Shown piece by piece: positions 21,360 through 32,016 of a stretch of 64,000 nt of DNA. The notes under the pieces were generated by a model. The model had not been told where the DNA came from, searched no databases, and was given only the letters and a program-made list of their open reading frames with translations. The translations under genes and the position numbers were made by a program. Where the stretch lies: the NCBI GenBank assembly GCA_930367215.1, contig OV884056.1, positions 41,168,308 through 41,232,307 on the forward strand, in the 5' to 3' direction. Each line of letters begins with the position of its first letter. Position 1 is the first letter of the stretch. The DNA comes from Pollenia angustigena. Its lineage: Eukaryota > Arthropoda > Insecta > Diptera > Polleniidae.

Positions 21360-22283
21360 CACTGAAAGAATTTTCTTCGCAATACTAACGAATTTTGACA
21401 TTAATCCCATGAAAAATTGCATTATAAAGGAACCTATGCAGCGCTTCGTTGGATCAATGAAACCTGTTTCATTAAAAGGACTTAATGAAACATTACATTA
21501 GATCCATGAATATTATTCATTGGATAAATACTTTCAATAAAGTAAAATTTTTTTTTTTTTTTTATTTATTTTTTTTCTTTTTTCTTATTTTATTTTACTT
21601 TATTTTATTTTTTATTTTTTTTTTCTATCTCTGGTGGGATTCGAACATGTAACCTCGGTGCTGATAGACTAGCTCACTACCAGCTAGTCTACCGGGGCAG
21701 TGTAGTTTTTGTATAAAAAAACTATGTTTTTTTCTCAATTAAGACCGTAAATATGAGATTAAATTGTCCATAATAACAATAACAACGTTGATTGAAAGTG
21801 GATTGAAAGTTTTTGTTTCATTACTATAATGACATTTTTATTGTCATAATGAAAATTTAAATTTATGAAGGCAATTATTGAAATAAGTTGCTTTTATAAG
21901 AAAATTTTTTGATTTCATAAATTTAATGGCATACATGTAACATTAGTTGTATGAAGTTATTAAATCTTACATTTTTTAAATAACAATTAAACATTTTTTT
22001 AAGGAAACTATAATTTTGTATTAATTTATGAATAAAGTTATGTTTGTATATTGTTTTTTTAAGTTCCCAATTAAAATTTTTTGTTTAACTTGGACAACCT
22101 TAAGTTTTCATATATCCAATGAAAATTTTTAACGTAATTACGAAATCTAATGAAGCGATTTTAACGAAAATACTTCATCAAACCTATGAAATTCCATTTA
22201 GACAATGAAAATTTTCATTTACCCAAGGAAAACTTTTTTATGAAAATGATTCATTAAATATATGAAGCATTTTTCTTTCAGTG
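21360..22283. mobile_element. TIR element CACTGAAAGAA with TA flanks
   Basis: The left end CACTGAAAGAATTTTC is mirrored by GCATTTTTCTTTCAGTG, and TA flanks both ends (21358-21359 and 22284-22285). Subterminal zones hold many short palindromic lines such as CCAATGAAAATTTT and TTCATTGGATAAAT. It is noncoding and carries a nested SINE-like sequence. Confidence 0.6.
21548..21698 (-). repeat. tRNA-like SINE
   Basis: On the minus strand the head CCCCGGTAGACTAGCTGGTA contains a stem GACTAGCT.../AGCTAGTC, followed by a B-box-like TGTTCGAATCC and then a long A-rich tail beginning after CACCAGAGATAG. This is the layout of a tRNA-derived SINE. It is about 150 bp and inserted in the 21360-22283 element. 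Confidence 0.55.
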
Positions 22284-22603
22284 TAGTGTGTCTATTTAAA
22301 TTCCCAAACGAAAATTTTTATTGTTATTTCAAAAACAGGCAGTTAATGTAATTTCGTAACTTGTTATTGTTAAGAAAATAATACTTACGTTTATCGTAAT
22401 TGCATTTTTTATTGGTTTTCTTGAAATACCCTTAAATAATGTAAATGCCGTAAAATATCCAAAAATGTAGCAAGTTTGCTTAAATTTAAAAGAAAGAAAA
22501 AAAGATTAAGTTGCCGAGTGTTTTATTCCCTTCGCCATAATATTGAGAAGACATATGATCCGATTTATTTTACTATAAAAAATAATTTGTCAGTATTGTG
22601 GTT
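22284..22603. other. No recognisable feature
   Basis: AT-rich, nothing supported. Confidence 0.35.
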
Positions 22604-22725
22604 ATTTAATTTAATTTTCATTAAATTATTTTTATGAAGAAAGGAATTTTAACAACATAAAAATTAATTAAAATTGTTATTGATAATCTTTCATTCTTGA
22701 CGTGGCTGGTGCTCGAACACTGGCC
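22604..22725 (-). repeat. SINE copy (GTTCGAG...CCACGTCAAG family)
   Basis: On the minus strand GTGTTCGAGCACCAGCCACG is followed by TCAAGAATGAAAGATTATCA and then TTTAATGAAAATTAAATT. It matches the plus-strand copy at 23540-23735; the pair brackets the tandem array between them in opposite orientation. The B-box-like GTTCGAG suggests a tRNA-derived head. Confidence 0.5.
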
Positions 22726-22819
22726 CTGATGAACTTAAGCCTAATTATAATAAGAACATGTAAAAAAAAAATTTTTAAGAAACGCTTCTCTTAAAAAATA
22801 ACATATAAAACAAATTTTG

Positions 22820-23400
22820 CCCGTCCCCCAGATTTTATCCTGGCTACGCCCATATATTCGTGTACTGTCATCGGGAATTTGTATGCCTGCAAAGTTTCAT
22901 CCATTTGCATTGAGTAAAAGGCGGTCAAAAAAGCATTTTACAAAAAAAATGTTGCCCCCCCCCTAGATTTTATCCTGGCTACGCCCATGTATTCGTGTAT
23001 TGTCATCGGGAATATGTATGCCTGCAAAGTTTCATCCATTTACATTGAGTAAAAGGCGGTCAAAAAAGCATTTTACAAAAAAAAAATTGTGCCCCCCCCC
23101 TAGATTTTATCCTGGCTACGCCCAATTATTCGTGTACTGTCATCGGGAATATGTATGCCTGCAAAGTTTCATCCATTTGTATTGATTATAAGGCGGTTAA
23201 ATTAACGTTACAAGATTTGATTTTCCGAAGTGAAGCTAAAGAAAAGGTTTTAAAAAATTTTGACCGCCTCCCCTAGATTTTATCCTTGCTACGCTCATGT
23301 ATTCGTGTACTGTCATCGGGAATATGTATGCCTGCAAAGTTTCATTCATTTTCTTTAAGAAAAATACGGTCACAAAAGCATTTAACCAAAAATAAATAAA
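22820..23400 (+). repeat. Tandem array, four units of 135-173 bp
   Basis: Each unit has AGATTTTATCCTGGCTACGC, ATTCGTGTACTGTCATCGGG and TATGCCTGCAAAGTTTCATC. GATTTTATCC starts at 22831, 22966, 23103 and 23276. The unit joint carries runs of C preceded by poly(A). A minus-strand frame of 114 codons across it is a product of the repetition. Confidence 0.85.
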
Positions 23401-23539
23401 AAATAACGTAAAATCAATTAAAAATGGATAATCATTCTGAAAAGCAAATTTTGATCTACCAAAGGTTAAAATACAATTTGGTTTAAGGATTGATGTTTGA
23501 CTATTCACATCAGCAGTCGTCGATGGCTGCGAGGCAAAT

Positions 23540-23735
23540 CCATCTGAGAAGATCGAGTGGTTGCGATCGAAACATGTCATGGTAACCTGCCGGCCGGGGT
23601 TCGAGCCCCAGCCACGTCAAGAATGAAAGATTATCAATAACAATCTTAATTAATTTTCATGTTGTCAAAATTCCTCTCTTCATAAAAATAATTTAATGAA
23701 AATTAAATTTGATGAACTTAAGCCTAATTATAAAA
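23540..23735 (+). repeat. SINE copy, plus strand
   Basis: CATGGTAACCTGCCGGCCGG leads into a B-box-like GGGTTCGAGCCCC, then CACGTCAAGAATGAAAGATT and the family tail ATTTGATGAACTTAAGCC with A-rich end. Same family as 22604-22725 and 44255-44490. Confidence 0.55.
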
Positions 23736-24057
23736 ATATTTAAAAAAAAAAATATTTTGTGTGAAATATCTGTGCAAAATTTAGATAGGATCTTATTTGA
23801 TACGGGCGTAGGCTAATGGAGGCCGGTCATACATTTGACCCCCTCCTATGGGGGGACTCCTATGAAGTTAAGGAACTTTTTTAATATTTTCTTTATAAAC
23901 ATATGTATATTGAAAAAAGCATGTTCACACATTTTTAAATCTTCTCAAAAATACTTGCCCCTTATCACCACCTCTTATGGGGGCTCCCATTTAAATATGG
24001 GGTTAAAGAAATTCTTAAATTTTAACATAAATTTGCATTACTTTTAAACTTATGGAT
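23736..24057. other. No recognisable feature
   Basis: Two loosely similar TATGGGGGnnCTCC blocks near 23850 and 23970; otherwise unassigned. Confidence 0.3.
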
Positions 24058-24066
24058 AGATAAACC

Positions 24067-25070
24067 GGCGCTGCGAAATATGGCCCCAGGAATATGGCCC
24101 CAAAAAATAAATGAAAATTGACCCCAAATTTTGGGCTATTTTTCATAATGCAATATGGCCCCATTTTTTTAATGAAAAATTACCCCAAAAAAAATGAAAA
24201 ATAACCCTAAAAATAAAATGAAATATGACCCTAAATTTGGGGTAATTCTTCATTATGAAAAATAACCTCAAAATTTATAATGAATTTTAACCCCAAAAAA
24301 GAGCATAAAAAGAGTTATATTAAAAATGTTGGGTGGAGTTCATGTGCCCGAAACTAAAAATCCCAAATTTAGAATCCCGATTTCAAAATCCGGAAAATTA
24401 AACAGTTTAAAAATCGTACGGTTGAAAGCATAGTTTGGCTTTCGAAAATGCGCAAGGATTTGTTTCTCTTTGGTATAAAGAACACTGGCTTGGCTTACTA
24501 AAGCTTCTCTGTATAGCCGGCCTTCGGCCGCCTGAAAGGATTTTCTTCTCTTTGGTATAACGAACACTGGCTTCGCTAACTACAGCTTCACTACATAGCA
24601 GACATTCGGCCGGGCGCAAGGATTTTCTTTTCTATGATATAACGAATTCTGGCTTCGCTCAGTAAAGCTTCTCTTAATAGCCGGCAAGGATTTTCTCCAC
24701 TTTAGTATAAGAATTCGGGTTTTTTATACTATCCCTAGAAACTTTTACATGGAATTTTATAAAATTTGTGTAAAAATGTTTGCGGTGATTTTTCATTTCT
24801 TAAAATTTGCATTTTTTATTAGTAGACGAAAAATAGCCCCAAAGTAAAAATTCTGATATTATTTGGGGCCATTTTTCATTCCTTGATATTGGGGTCATTT
24901 TTCATTCCATAAAATGCAAAAACACCCTAACGAAAAAATGAAAAATAACCCCAAAAAAAACAATAAAATTGCTCCAAAATTGCGTGTTGTTGTGTCTCAT
25001 GTAAAATTTTGGGGCCGTTTTTTATTTTCCTTTTGGGGCCATATTTCCTGGGGTCATTTTGCGCACCGCC
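24067..25070. mobile_element. Foldback/MULE-like element with 9-bp duplication
   Basis: AGATAAACC occurs exactly at 24058-24066 and again at 25071-25079, a perfect 9-bp target duplication. The left end GGCGCTGCGAAATATGGCCC and the reverse-complemented right end GGCGGTGCGCAAAATGACCC are inverted, followed by CCAGGAATATGGCCCCAAA-like sequence. The arms (24067-24310 and about 24770-25070) are built from degenerate short units around AATGAAAAATNACCCCAAAA. Known: Mutator-like elements and Drosophila Foldback elements make 9-bp duplications, and Foldback arms consist of short direct repeats. No transposase is present. Confidence 0.75.
24450..24715. repeat. Tandem units inside the foldback element
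   Basis: Four diminishing units begin CAAGGATT or AAAGGATT (about 24453, 24537, 24618, 24685). They share CTCTTTGGTATAA, ACTGGCTTCGCT and AAAGCTTCTCT, with GGCCTTCGGCCG palindromes. They occupy the centre of the element between its arms. Confidence 0.7.
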
Positions 25071-25079
25071 AGATAAACC

Positions 25080-26683
25080 ATTTCGAAACTGTTACAGGAA
25101 AATAAGAATACCGCACAGAGAGTTTAAATTGACTAAAAGTGAGGATTAATCCTTGACAGTCATATTTGGTATTGGCTGAAATTAAATAAAATTCAATTTC
25201 AATAACTAACCCTTTATAGCCCCATGTGCCATATCGGTAACAAGCCAAAAATAACACTCTTAATTATATAGTTTTAATGTTTTGGCGATTAAAATCGTTG
25301 TAATAAAAATTTGGTGAAAATCGAGCCATAGCAAAGGTCAAATAAAAAGTTCAAAGGTAAACTCTAACTGGAGACTACCAAAGTAAAAAATTATTTATAG
25401 TTTTCACATTTATAATTGACTTAACTCACTATCTCAGTTAACTCTTCACCAATTATTTAGCCCCACCCTGTATATCCATAACATATCATAGATTATCTGG
25501 CAAACTGTTCTTGTAAAAATTCTCTTTTTGCAATTTCAAAGTATTTTGTTTTTCCTTTGAACTGAGGCGCATTTGAAATGTTTACTAAATCGTTAGTTAG
25601 ATATTAAGCTTATCCTCTCGAAAGCCTGCACGACAACTGTACGCTATGAAACACAAATGTTTTTTTAAATGTTTTTTTTTTCTTTTTTGTTGCTTTTGTT
25701 GGAAACATTTTTTCAAATTAAAAGCTTATTAAATACTTTATATCAGACATACTTTCTACTTTTTATCTTTTTATTATGTATCATTCATCTGTGCGAGTTC
25801 TTCACAATACAAATTGAGAGGAAAAGAAGTTTTAAACAAGAATAAAAAAAAAATAAAATTAGGTAAAGAAAAGCAATTTTCAATAGGATACTCCTGCTGT
25901 GCCTGCTGTTTTTTTCCTTAAGCGTCATATTTTGCAGAAATAAATAAAAAATTTATTTCGTTATTAAATATGAAAATATAGAAATTTAGCAGAAAAGTTG
26001 AGAATAAAAAAAACTCTCAATGTTTAACTTAACACAAGTGTAAAAAATTGCGTTGATTTACTACAGGGAAAATTAAAAAAAATTTATAAATATTCCCTTT
26101 TTTGATCATAAAAACAACAAGTATTCAGTTAAATGAAAAAAAAAAATATCTTAAAAATAAAAGAAATAAAAACAAAAGTTTTTTTTCTGTAAAACTTAAA
26201 CAAACATAAGGGGGTTCTATTTTTACTTAAAACAAAAGGGTCCAACATTAGAGGATCTTTAATATCAAATTACAAAAGGCTGTTAGATGATATTTGTATA
26301 CCCTAAACCAATACCCTAGTATTCACCCCTAGTAGTGAATAAGGGTATATTTAGTTTGTCATTTGTTGTGTAACATTACGATACATATCGAGTCCAAACC
26401 GCGAAAATAATAATAAGCGCCAAAAATAAAATTTTACAGGAAGCGGTTTTTTTTTTATTTTATCTATCTATCTATATCAACGATCATCACGCTATGCCCA
26501 CTTTTCGTGAATTTCACATACACACAACACGAAGCTTAACGAAACAATTGTAAAAAGCCATAATTTTAAAAAACAAGAACAAAACACATAGTTAATGTCT
26601 CAAACGAGTAAATTTATTTTCCTCTCTTTGCACTCACCACTACATACACATTTTTAACTGTCTCTCTTTGTGATGACCGCTGA
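25080..26683. other. Unassigned intergenic-like DNA
   Basis: AT-rich sequence with poly(A/T) runs and a TATC microsatellite near 26461. The pair of ACCCTA(A/G) blocks at 26301-26350 reads like a short inverted repeat around TACCCTAGTATTCACCCC. No coding sequence recognised. Confidence 0.35.
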
Positions 26684-26709
26684 TCTATATATATAAAACA
26701 GGATGTGTG

Positions 26710-26740
<31 letters not shown>

Positions 26741-27374
26741 CGTATGAACTCCAAAACGGCTGGGCCGATTTTGATACAGTTTCAGCAATCTTCAGAATAT
26801 TGAGGCGGGTGACACTGTGAAGTCTGATTTTTGATTTTCGGTCTGCGGGCGGAGGGGCGTGGCAAAATCCAATTTTCATATTGGACCACCAATGACATCT
26901 ATAAATTTCGACGATTTTTTATTTAAAATGATCGGCGTGGTCCAACTTTGATTTATACGAAAAGAAAATTTTGCCCCGCCCACTTTTACGGCCATTTTTT
27001 TTCGAATCAGAAAACGGCTCCATCGATTTGACAAATATTCGTATTAATCCATTTTAAGTTTTCATCGAAAGAAAAATTTACCCCGCCTACTTTTACGCCC
27101 ACTTTTTCTATTAATCGCATAACTTGAGAACGGCTTGACCGATTTGGACGATTTTTTCTTTAAAATCAGCGCCATGGTCCAACTTAGGTTTTTACGGAAA
27201 TTTTGCCCCGCCCACTTTAACGCTTACTTTTTTCGATTTACCTTAAATCAGAAAACGGCTCCATCGATTGACTAATTTTTCTTTCAAATGTTCGTATCTT
27301 TTTAACGGATTTTAAAAATCGAACGCAAACATTTTTCCTAATTTGGACAGGACAACGTCTGTCGGGTCAGCTAG
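26684..27374 (+). mobile_element. Non-autonomous Helitron
   Basis: It starts TCTATATATATAAAACAGGA after a host A and ends CTGTCGGGTCAGCTAG before a host T, exactly the TC...CTAG with A/T flanks of Helitrons and without target duplication. An ATGT microsatellite follows the 5' end. The interior holds repeated GCCCCGCCCACTTTTACG blocks alternating with AACGGCTCCATCGATTTGAC-type lines. Noncoding, 691 bp. Confidence 0.75.
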
Positions 27375-27518
27375 TTTCATATAAATTTTGTATGAAATTT
27401 GTCACTTACGATAAAATTGTTCTTGCTATAAAATCGTAACGGTACCTTATGTGACCACGATATTTTAGGAGATGTTGCAAGTGTTGTCAATTAAATCATT
27501 TTTTAAAAAAACGGCTCG

Positions 27519-28041
27519 ATATCGTCACCTTAAATGCAAGCAGACGTAACTAAACTTTTTTTTTACAGGTGAAGCAAAAAACTTTACAATGTCAATAATA
27601 ATAAATGTGTCTCTGCAATTAAATTTCTTTAATAAAAGATAGTCCCAAAACATCAAAACACATTGCAGTGATGCGGCTTTGCTAGTGTTCCAATACAAAG
27701 TAAGGAACTGTGTTGTTGACTTTGTAAAAGAAAATTTCAGCAAGGCATCAACCAAATTATTAATGCACCGTTTACCTTTAGTTTGCGCATCGATAACTTT
27801 GAATATACATTTAGGGACTTACCACATTGTCAGCGTTTAAATGGTTGCAATAAGGAATGCATGACTTTTATCAGTTGCATTGCAAATGATGTTTTAGAAT
27901 TCTACCAAAGCCGATATTTTTGACCGCAGGGCGCTAAAAATTTGCGCGATCTTGAAGCTAAATACCAAAGAACGTAACAATAATAACTCAATTTCGAATT
28001 TTTGTTTACCTTCGTCCGTTTGCATTTAAGGTGACGATATA
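27519..28041. mobile_element. TIR element ATATCGTCACCTTAAATGC
   Basis: The left end ATATCGTCACCTTAAATGCA is mirrored at the right end (reverse complement ATATCGTCACCTTAAATGCA, then AACGGACG). A minus-strand open frame of 76 codons at 27525-27755 has no recognised domain. A related single end, CTCGTTACCTTAAATGCAAA, lies at about 499-518 inside the Transib element. Confidence 0.6.
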
Positions 28042-28049
28042 TTTTTTAA

Positions 28050-28961
28050 AACCGAACGTAGTAGATATTTTGGGTTCTTGTGTACTTCTAAGTCGATTTA
28101 GCCATGACCATCTGTCTGCCCGTTATAAAGACGCTCACCTCTACACAACTCAATAGAAAAAACGAATATTGGTATCCAATTACACTGTGCAACAAAAAAA
28201 AAACAGCCTAAAGTGTTGCAATGCGAAATGAAACTAGACTACATATTTTGCACTTAAGTGCCGTTTTAGTATAATTTTGTGTAAAAGTAGGAAAAAAAGG
28301 ACAAAAATTGCCCCTTAAAATGAGAGTTAGAGGGTTAATTTATTTTAAAGATAGAATCACCATTCAATTCTATTGAAGACATCTGAAATAATTTTTTTTG
28401 GCTCCGAAGTACATTTATTATACTTTTCTTGACTTATTCCAAACGCCTTTTCAAAAAACTTAAAAACTTCAAGGTCCGAAATTTCGAAAACCCGAGCTTA
28501 CTTTTAAACCTTTTGACAGATTTGCACTAGCAGTAGTCTAGTTTAATTTCGCAATTCAAGTATTAAGGCTGACGGCGTTGACCCGAATTTTGTTGTACTG
28601 TGTCATTTAAAGTTGTCCTAAATAGTAAATTCGATGTGCAAATCCAGCACAATTAGCTTAATAAAGGGTGGCGCATAATGAACGTTATTATTTTAAAGGT
28701 GAATACATTACTTGTTTACGTTGTTTTTTTAGAATGAACTTTGAAAAATAAAGTACCAAAGTTGTTGAATTATATTTCAATTATAAAAATAAATAATATC
28801 GAATAATGAGCGAAAAAGTCTATTTTTACCTCAATGGTCACCTCAAAAAAAAAAAAAAAAAAATATGGGGCACCTCAAAGCCAAGAATAATTCTAGAAAA
28901 TTAAATGCAATTACTTAGATGCACAGTATATTGTTGCATAACTAACTTTAGAATATATCCA
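28050..28961. other. No recognisable feature
   Basis: AT-rich; a poly(A) run near 28843-28862. Nothing further supported. Confidence 0.35.
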
Positions 28962-29204
28962 GGGGGCTGATTTTGGCAGTCGTGATTGAATCCCTTTTCG
29001 ACTCGGAAGCAATTTTATTTCATTTTCTTTCATTCGATACTGAACGAACCAAAATTATTTTTTCAGTGTTGTGAAAACCCAAATAAGTGCTTAACAACTC
29101 CGTAAAAATAATTTCGATTCGTTCAGTATAGACTGCAAGAATTTGAATAAAATTGCTTTCGAATCGAAAGAGTCATCAATCACGACTGCCAGAATTAACC
29201 CCTT
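28962..29204. mobile_element. Hairpin MITE, GGCAGTCGTGATTGA arms
   Basis: The left arm (about 28962-29075) with TTGGCAGTCGTGATTGAATC, AAGCAATTTTATT and TACTGAACGAA is mirrored by about 29100-29204. Arms are roughly 105 bp with scattered mismatches and a spacer near 25-30 bp. Confidence 0.7.
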
Positions 29205-29225
29205 GAAGACGATATTTTTTGGAAA

Positions 29226-29365
29226 ACGAAGAACAAGTTGCGGTAAATGTGAATGGCATTCAATACCGGGCGATGATTGAAAATTTTTTTTAGGTCCGAG
29301 CTAAAGACCAATGCAGAATTGTGGTTCCAACAAGATGGAACCACAGCTCGTTCAACTATAGTTCT
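29226..29365 (+). pseudogene. Mariner-family transposase fragment
   Basis: EEQVAVNVNGIQYRAMIENF reads from about 29229 and, after a frame change, AELWFQQDGTTARSTI near 29313-29361. WFQQDG is the box around the second catalytic Asp of mariner-type transposases. The upstream part may have been displaced by the hairpin MITE just before it. A small dead fragment. Confidence 0.65.
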
Positions 29366-30307
29366 TTTTTGGCGATCATAGCGGATCTTACGCCGCTTCC
29401 TCTAGGAAAAATATTATGGTCTCCAATATGGACCAACATCCTCAAAATATTTATATTCCTAAACTGTGCCCATATTCTGTAACTCTCGCGTCGAGAAAGT
29501 TTTCGATTGAAATGTGTGAAATGAAACAGAAATGCCATAAATTGTCTGTAACTTTTTTGGCGAGTACTAGCTGTCACGTAAGGAAATTACTCGCCAATTT
29601 ACAGAAAAAGTGTGTCTGTAACATTTTGGTGAGAAAAGTTCCCGCTTTGAACTGTCAAATAAAGTCATGAAAAAAAAATGGGGCGAGAAAAAGTTTTAAC
29701 ACTAAAAAACAATTAAAAATGCAAAATGCAAAGAATAATAATAATATTATTTTGTTCTTGGCACATTTTTCATTGGTTTATTTTTTTGCTTTTAACATTT
29801 TAATAAAATATACGAATGTCTTCAAAGCTCGTTTGCAAACAACAAACATTAAAGTCGCTCTTTACACAATTAGGTATAGCCGACGGTTGTATTTTCGCCG
29901 CCGTCGCACACAAGGACAAATAGCCAAATTAGGACGACAAAAATAGAATTTTTCATTTTGTTAAATGTAACCACTATTGCACTTAATATGTTCTATATAC
30001 CAGTACGCACTCAACCTATAATTTTTTTTTTTTTAACGCTTCACATTAGTCTGTACGTGCGTGCAAAGTATAAGTATCTGTTACACGCACTTATTCCTGT
30101 CAGCAGCATCTATAGCGTTTATTGTTTATACACTCGACAATTGTTTGTAAATTTACAGTTTGAAGTTTTTTATAAAAAATTTTAAGCATCAGATATTTAA
30201 TTTAATTTGCAGTTATTATTAAAATAACAATTTTATGTAGTGTAGATATAGTTTAATGTTTTTATTATGAAATATATTTAAAAATTTACTTTAGCTAGAG
30301 CTATAAA

Positions 30308-30640
30308 AAAAGTTCCACAGAGTTCCACGACGTTTCCTTACAAGTTAAAACAAACAACCACTAATAAGTGTAAAAAAGTCAAGTGGAGGTCCCCCCGTTT
30401 CCCCCTTCAATAGATAGAGCATATTTTGCTTAGGTAGTACACCTAATTCTGAAAATCCCACATGCAAATGACATTTTTTTAATTCGTTCCAAATTCGTTT
30501 AAAAGTTCCAAACAGTTCAACGACTTTTCCTTATAAGTTAAAAAAAACAACTACTATAAAGTGTAAAAAAGTAAAGTGGAGGTCCACCCGTTTCCACTTT
30601 CAATAAATAGAGCATATTTTTCTTAGGTATGACATTTTTT
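30308..30640. repeat. Two direct repeats of about 187 bp
   Basis: Both copies carry TTCCTTA(C/T)AAGTTAAAA, GTGTAAAAAAGT(C/A)AAGTGG and AGGTCC(C/A)CCCGTTTCC, then ATAGAGCATATTTT. They lie just upstream of the decayed gene. Confidence 0.75.
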
Positions 30641-30749
30641 TTAATTCGCTTAATTATTCATTCTGTGCAGTCTGCTCACAAAATACTTGTGTGCATCATT
30701 GATGTATACTTAAACTGCTACGAAAATATATAAAAAGGGGAATTCCGTT

Positions 30750-31194
30750 ACTAAAGAAGGAAGAAGTATTTAAAAACTATTGCTTTGAAACAGCAGAAAT
30801 GGCCATTAAACTTTATGGCTGGTACAAAATGAGTGCCACTGTTCATAAAATTTTAATTCATGGAGCAGATATTATAAAATCGTTACCTTTACCAGTAGGC
30901 CAACTGTCAGAAGATGTACTTGAAGCAAGTCACAAAGAGTATAAAAATTTAAGACAATATCACTCCAGAAAAACTTCAAGAGTCAATACCAACAGTGACA
31001 TATTTAACTGGATGCTGGTTTCTTCGGACCCTGTTGTGACCGATAACCGAAAAAAAGCTAAAAAAAGTAAAGCAAAATTTAATGAAACTGTATTAAATAT
31101 GCTAAGGCTGCCCACTTTCTGTGGCAACGAAGAAGAGAATAATGAACAGGAGTTCGATGACGTCCAAGACGATGAAGATGTTAATATAGAATAA
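30750..31194 (+). pseudogene. C-terminus of an unnamed transposase-like protein
   Basis: The frame is open from about 30750 (VFKNYCFETAEMAIKL) through the ATG at 30799 to the stop at 31192. It reads GWYKMSATVHKILIHGADII, LPVGQLSEDVLEASHKEYKN and HSRKTSRVNTNSDIFNWMLV, then an acidic tail. I recall this VHK-x-L-x-HGA...GQLSEE...NKD...RK-x-SR pattern as the C-terminal part of a multi-copy protein family in insect genomes; I cannot name its superfamily. The N-terminal catalytic part is absent, so it is read as a remnant within the 29463-32016 element. The acidic tail (EEENNEQEFDDVQDDEDV) is intact. Confidence 0.5.
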
Positions 31195-31414
31195 AATAAA
31201 AATTAATATTGTAATTAAAAAAAAAATGTAAAACAATTAATTATAATTCTTATTATTTTAAGTAGTAGCATCACCAGTTGATCAAATTTAAATAAAAACT
31301 TTTAAAAAATATAATTATTAATTCCGTTTTTTATAAGTACATATTCTCGTTTTAAGTTTTTAATTAGGCCTTATGTTTTGAAATTTGAATTTTTAATTTT
31401 TAAAAACTAAATCA

Positions 31415-31665
31415 AAAATCCCGTGTAATAAGTTTTAAGCGAATTCGATAAATTTTTTTAAAATTGTCCGCCATATTGAATCCGCCATTTTGAATTTTTC
31501 AAAACTAACATCAGATTCGTAATCAGCGACCCAAAAAAAATCCCGTGTAATAAGTTTTAAGTGAATTCGATCAATTTTTTAAAAATTGTCCGCCATATTG
31601 GATCCGCCATTTTGAATTTTTAAAAACTGACATCAGATTCGTAATCAGCAACCCTAAAACCTTTA
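31415..31665. repeat. Two direct repeats of about 123 bp
   Basis: Each contains CCCGTGTAATAAGTTTTAAG, GTCCGCCATATTG(A/G)ATCC and CATCAGATTCGTAATCAGC. CCCGTG starts near 31420 and 31543. Confidence 0.8.
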
Positions 31666-32016
31666 ACGTACTTAGTTTTATTAAAATTTATTGAATCCAT
31701 ATGAAGTAAATAATATTGTCGCGCTAAATCCTCCATTTGTCCCTGTGTGCGTCGTTGAAAAATTTTAAATTTTTGGTAAATTTTGGTCGCCGTCAACAAT
31801 ATGTGCTACTGGCGTTCTGAACGTCTGCAATGTCAAATCGGCTTCGAGTGCAATATTATAACATTTATAACGTAACGACTTAATCTCTTTTTATAGTTTT
31901 CGACATGAGTTACAGACACACATTTCTCTCACTTTTCGAGAACGATGGAATATTTTGTTTCACATCTTTTCGATGCAAGAAGTTCTCACTAAAGTTACAG
32001 AACATGGGTACTGTTT

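Larger units (their letters stand above)
29463..32016 (+). mobile_element. TIR element carrying a decayed gene
   Basis: The left end AACTGTGCCCATATTCTGTA and reverse-complemented right end AACAGTACCCATGTTCTGTA match, with further shared GTGTGTCTGTAAC, GAGAAA and GTGTGAAA(T/C) blocks over about 120-150 bp. The element is about 2.55 kb and encloses the 30750-31194 reading. No target duplication was recognised. Confidence 0.5.

Noticed and set aside
22820..23400. Regular repeats that might suggest CRISPR
   Set aside because: Units of 135-173 bp repeat along most of their length without unique spacers, in a eukaryotic genome.
23236..23580. 114-codon minus-strand open frame
   Set aside because: Overlaps the last tandem unit and SINE border; no domain.
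26700..26740. ATGT microsatellite as an independent feature
   Set aside because: It is an internal part of the Helitron just behind its 5' end.
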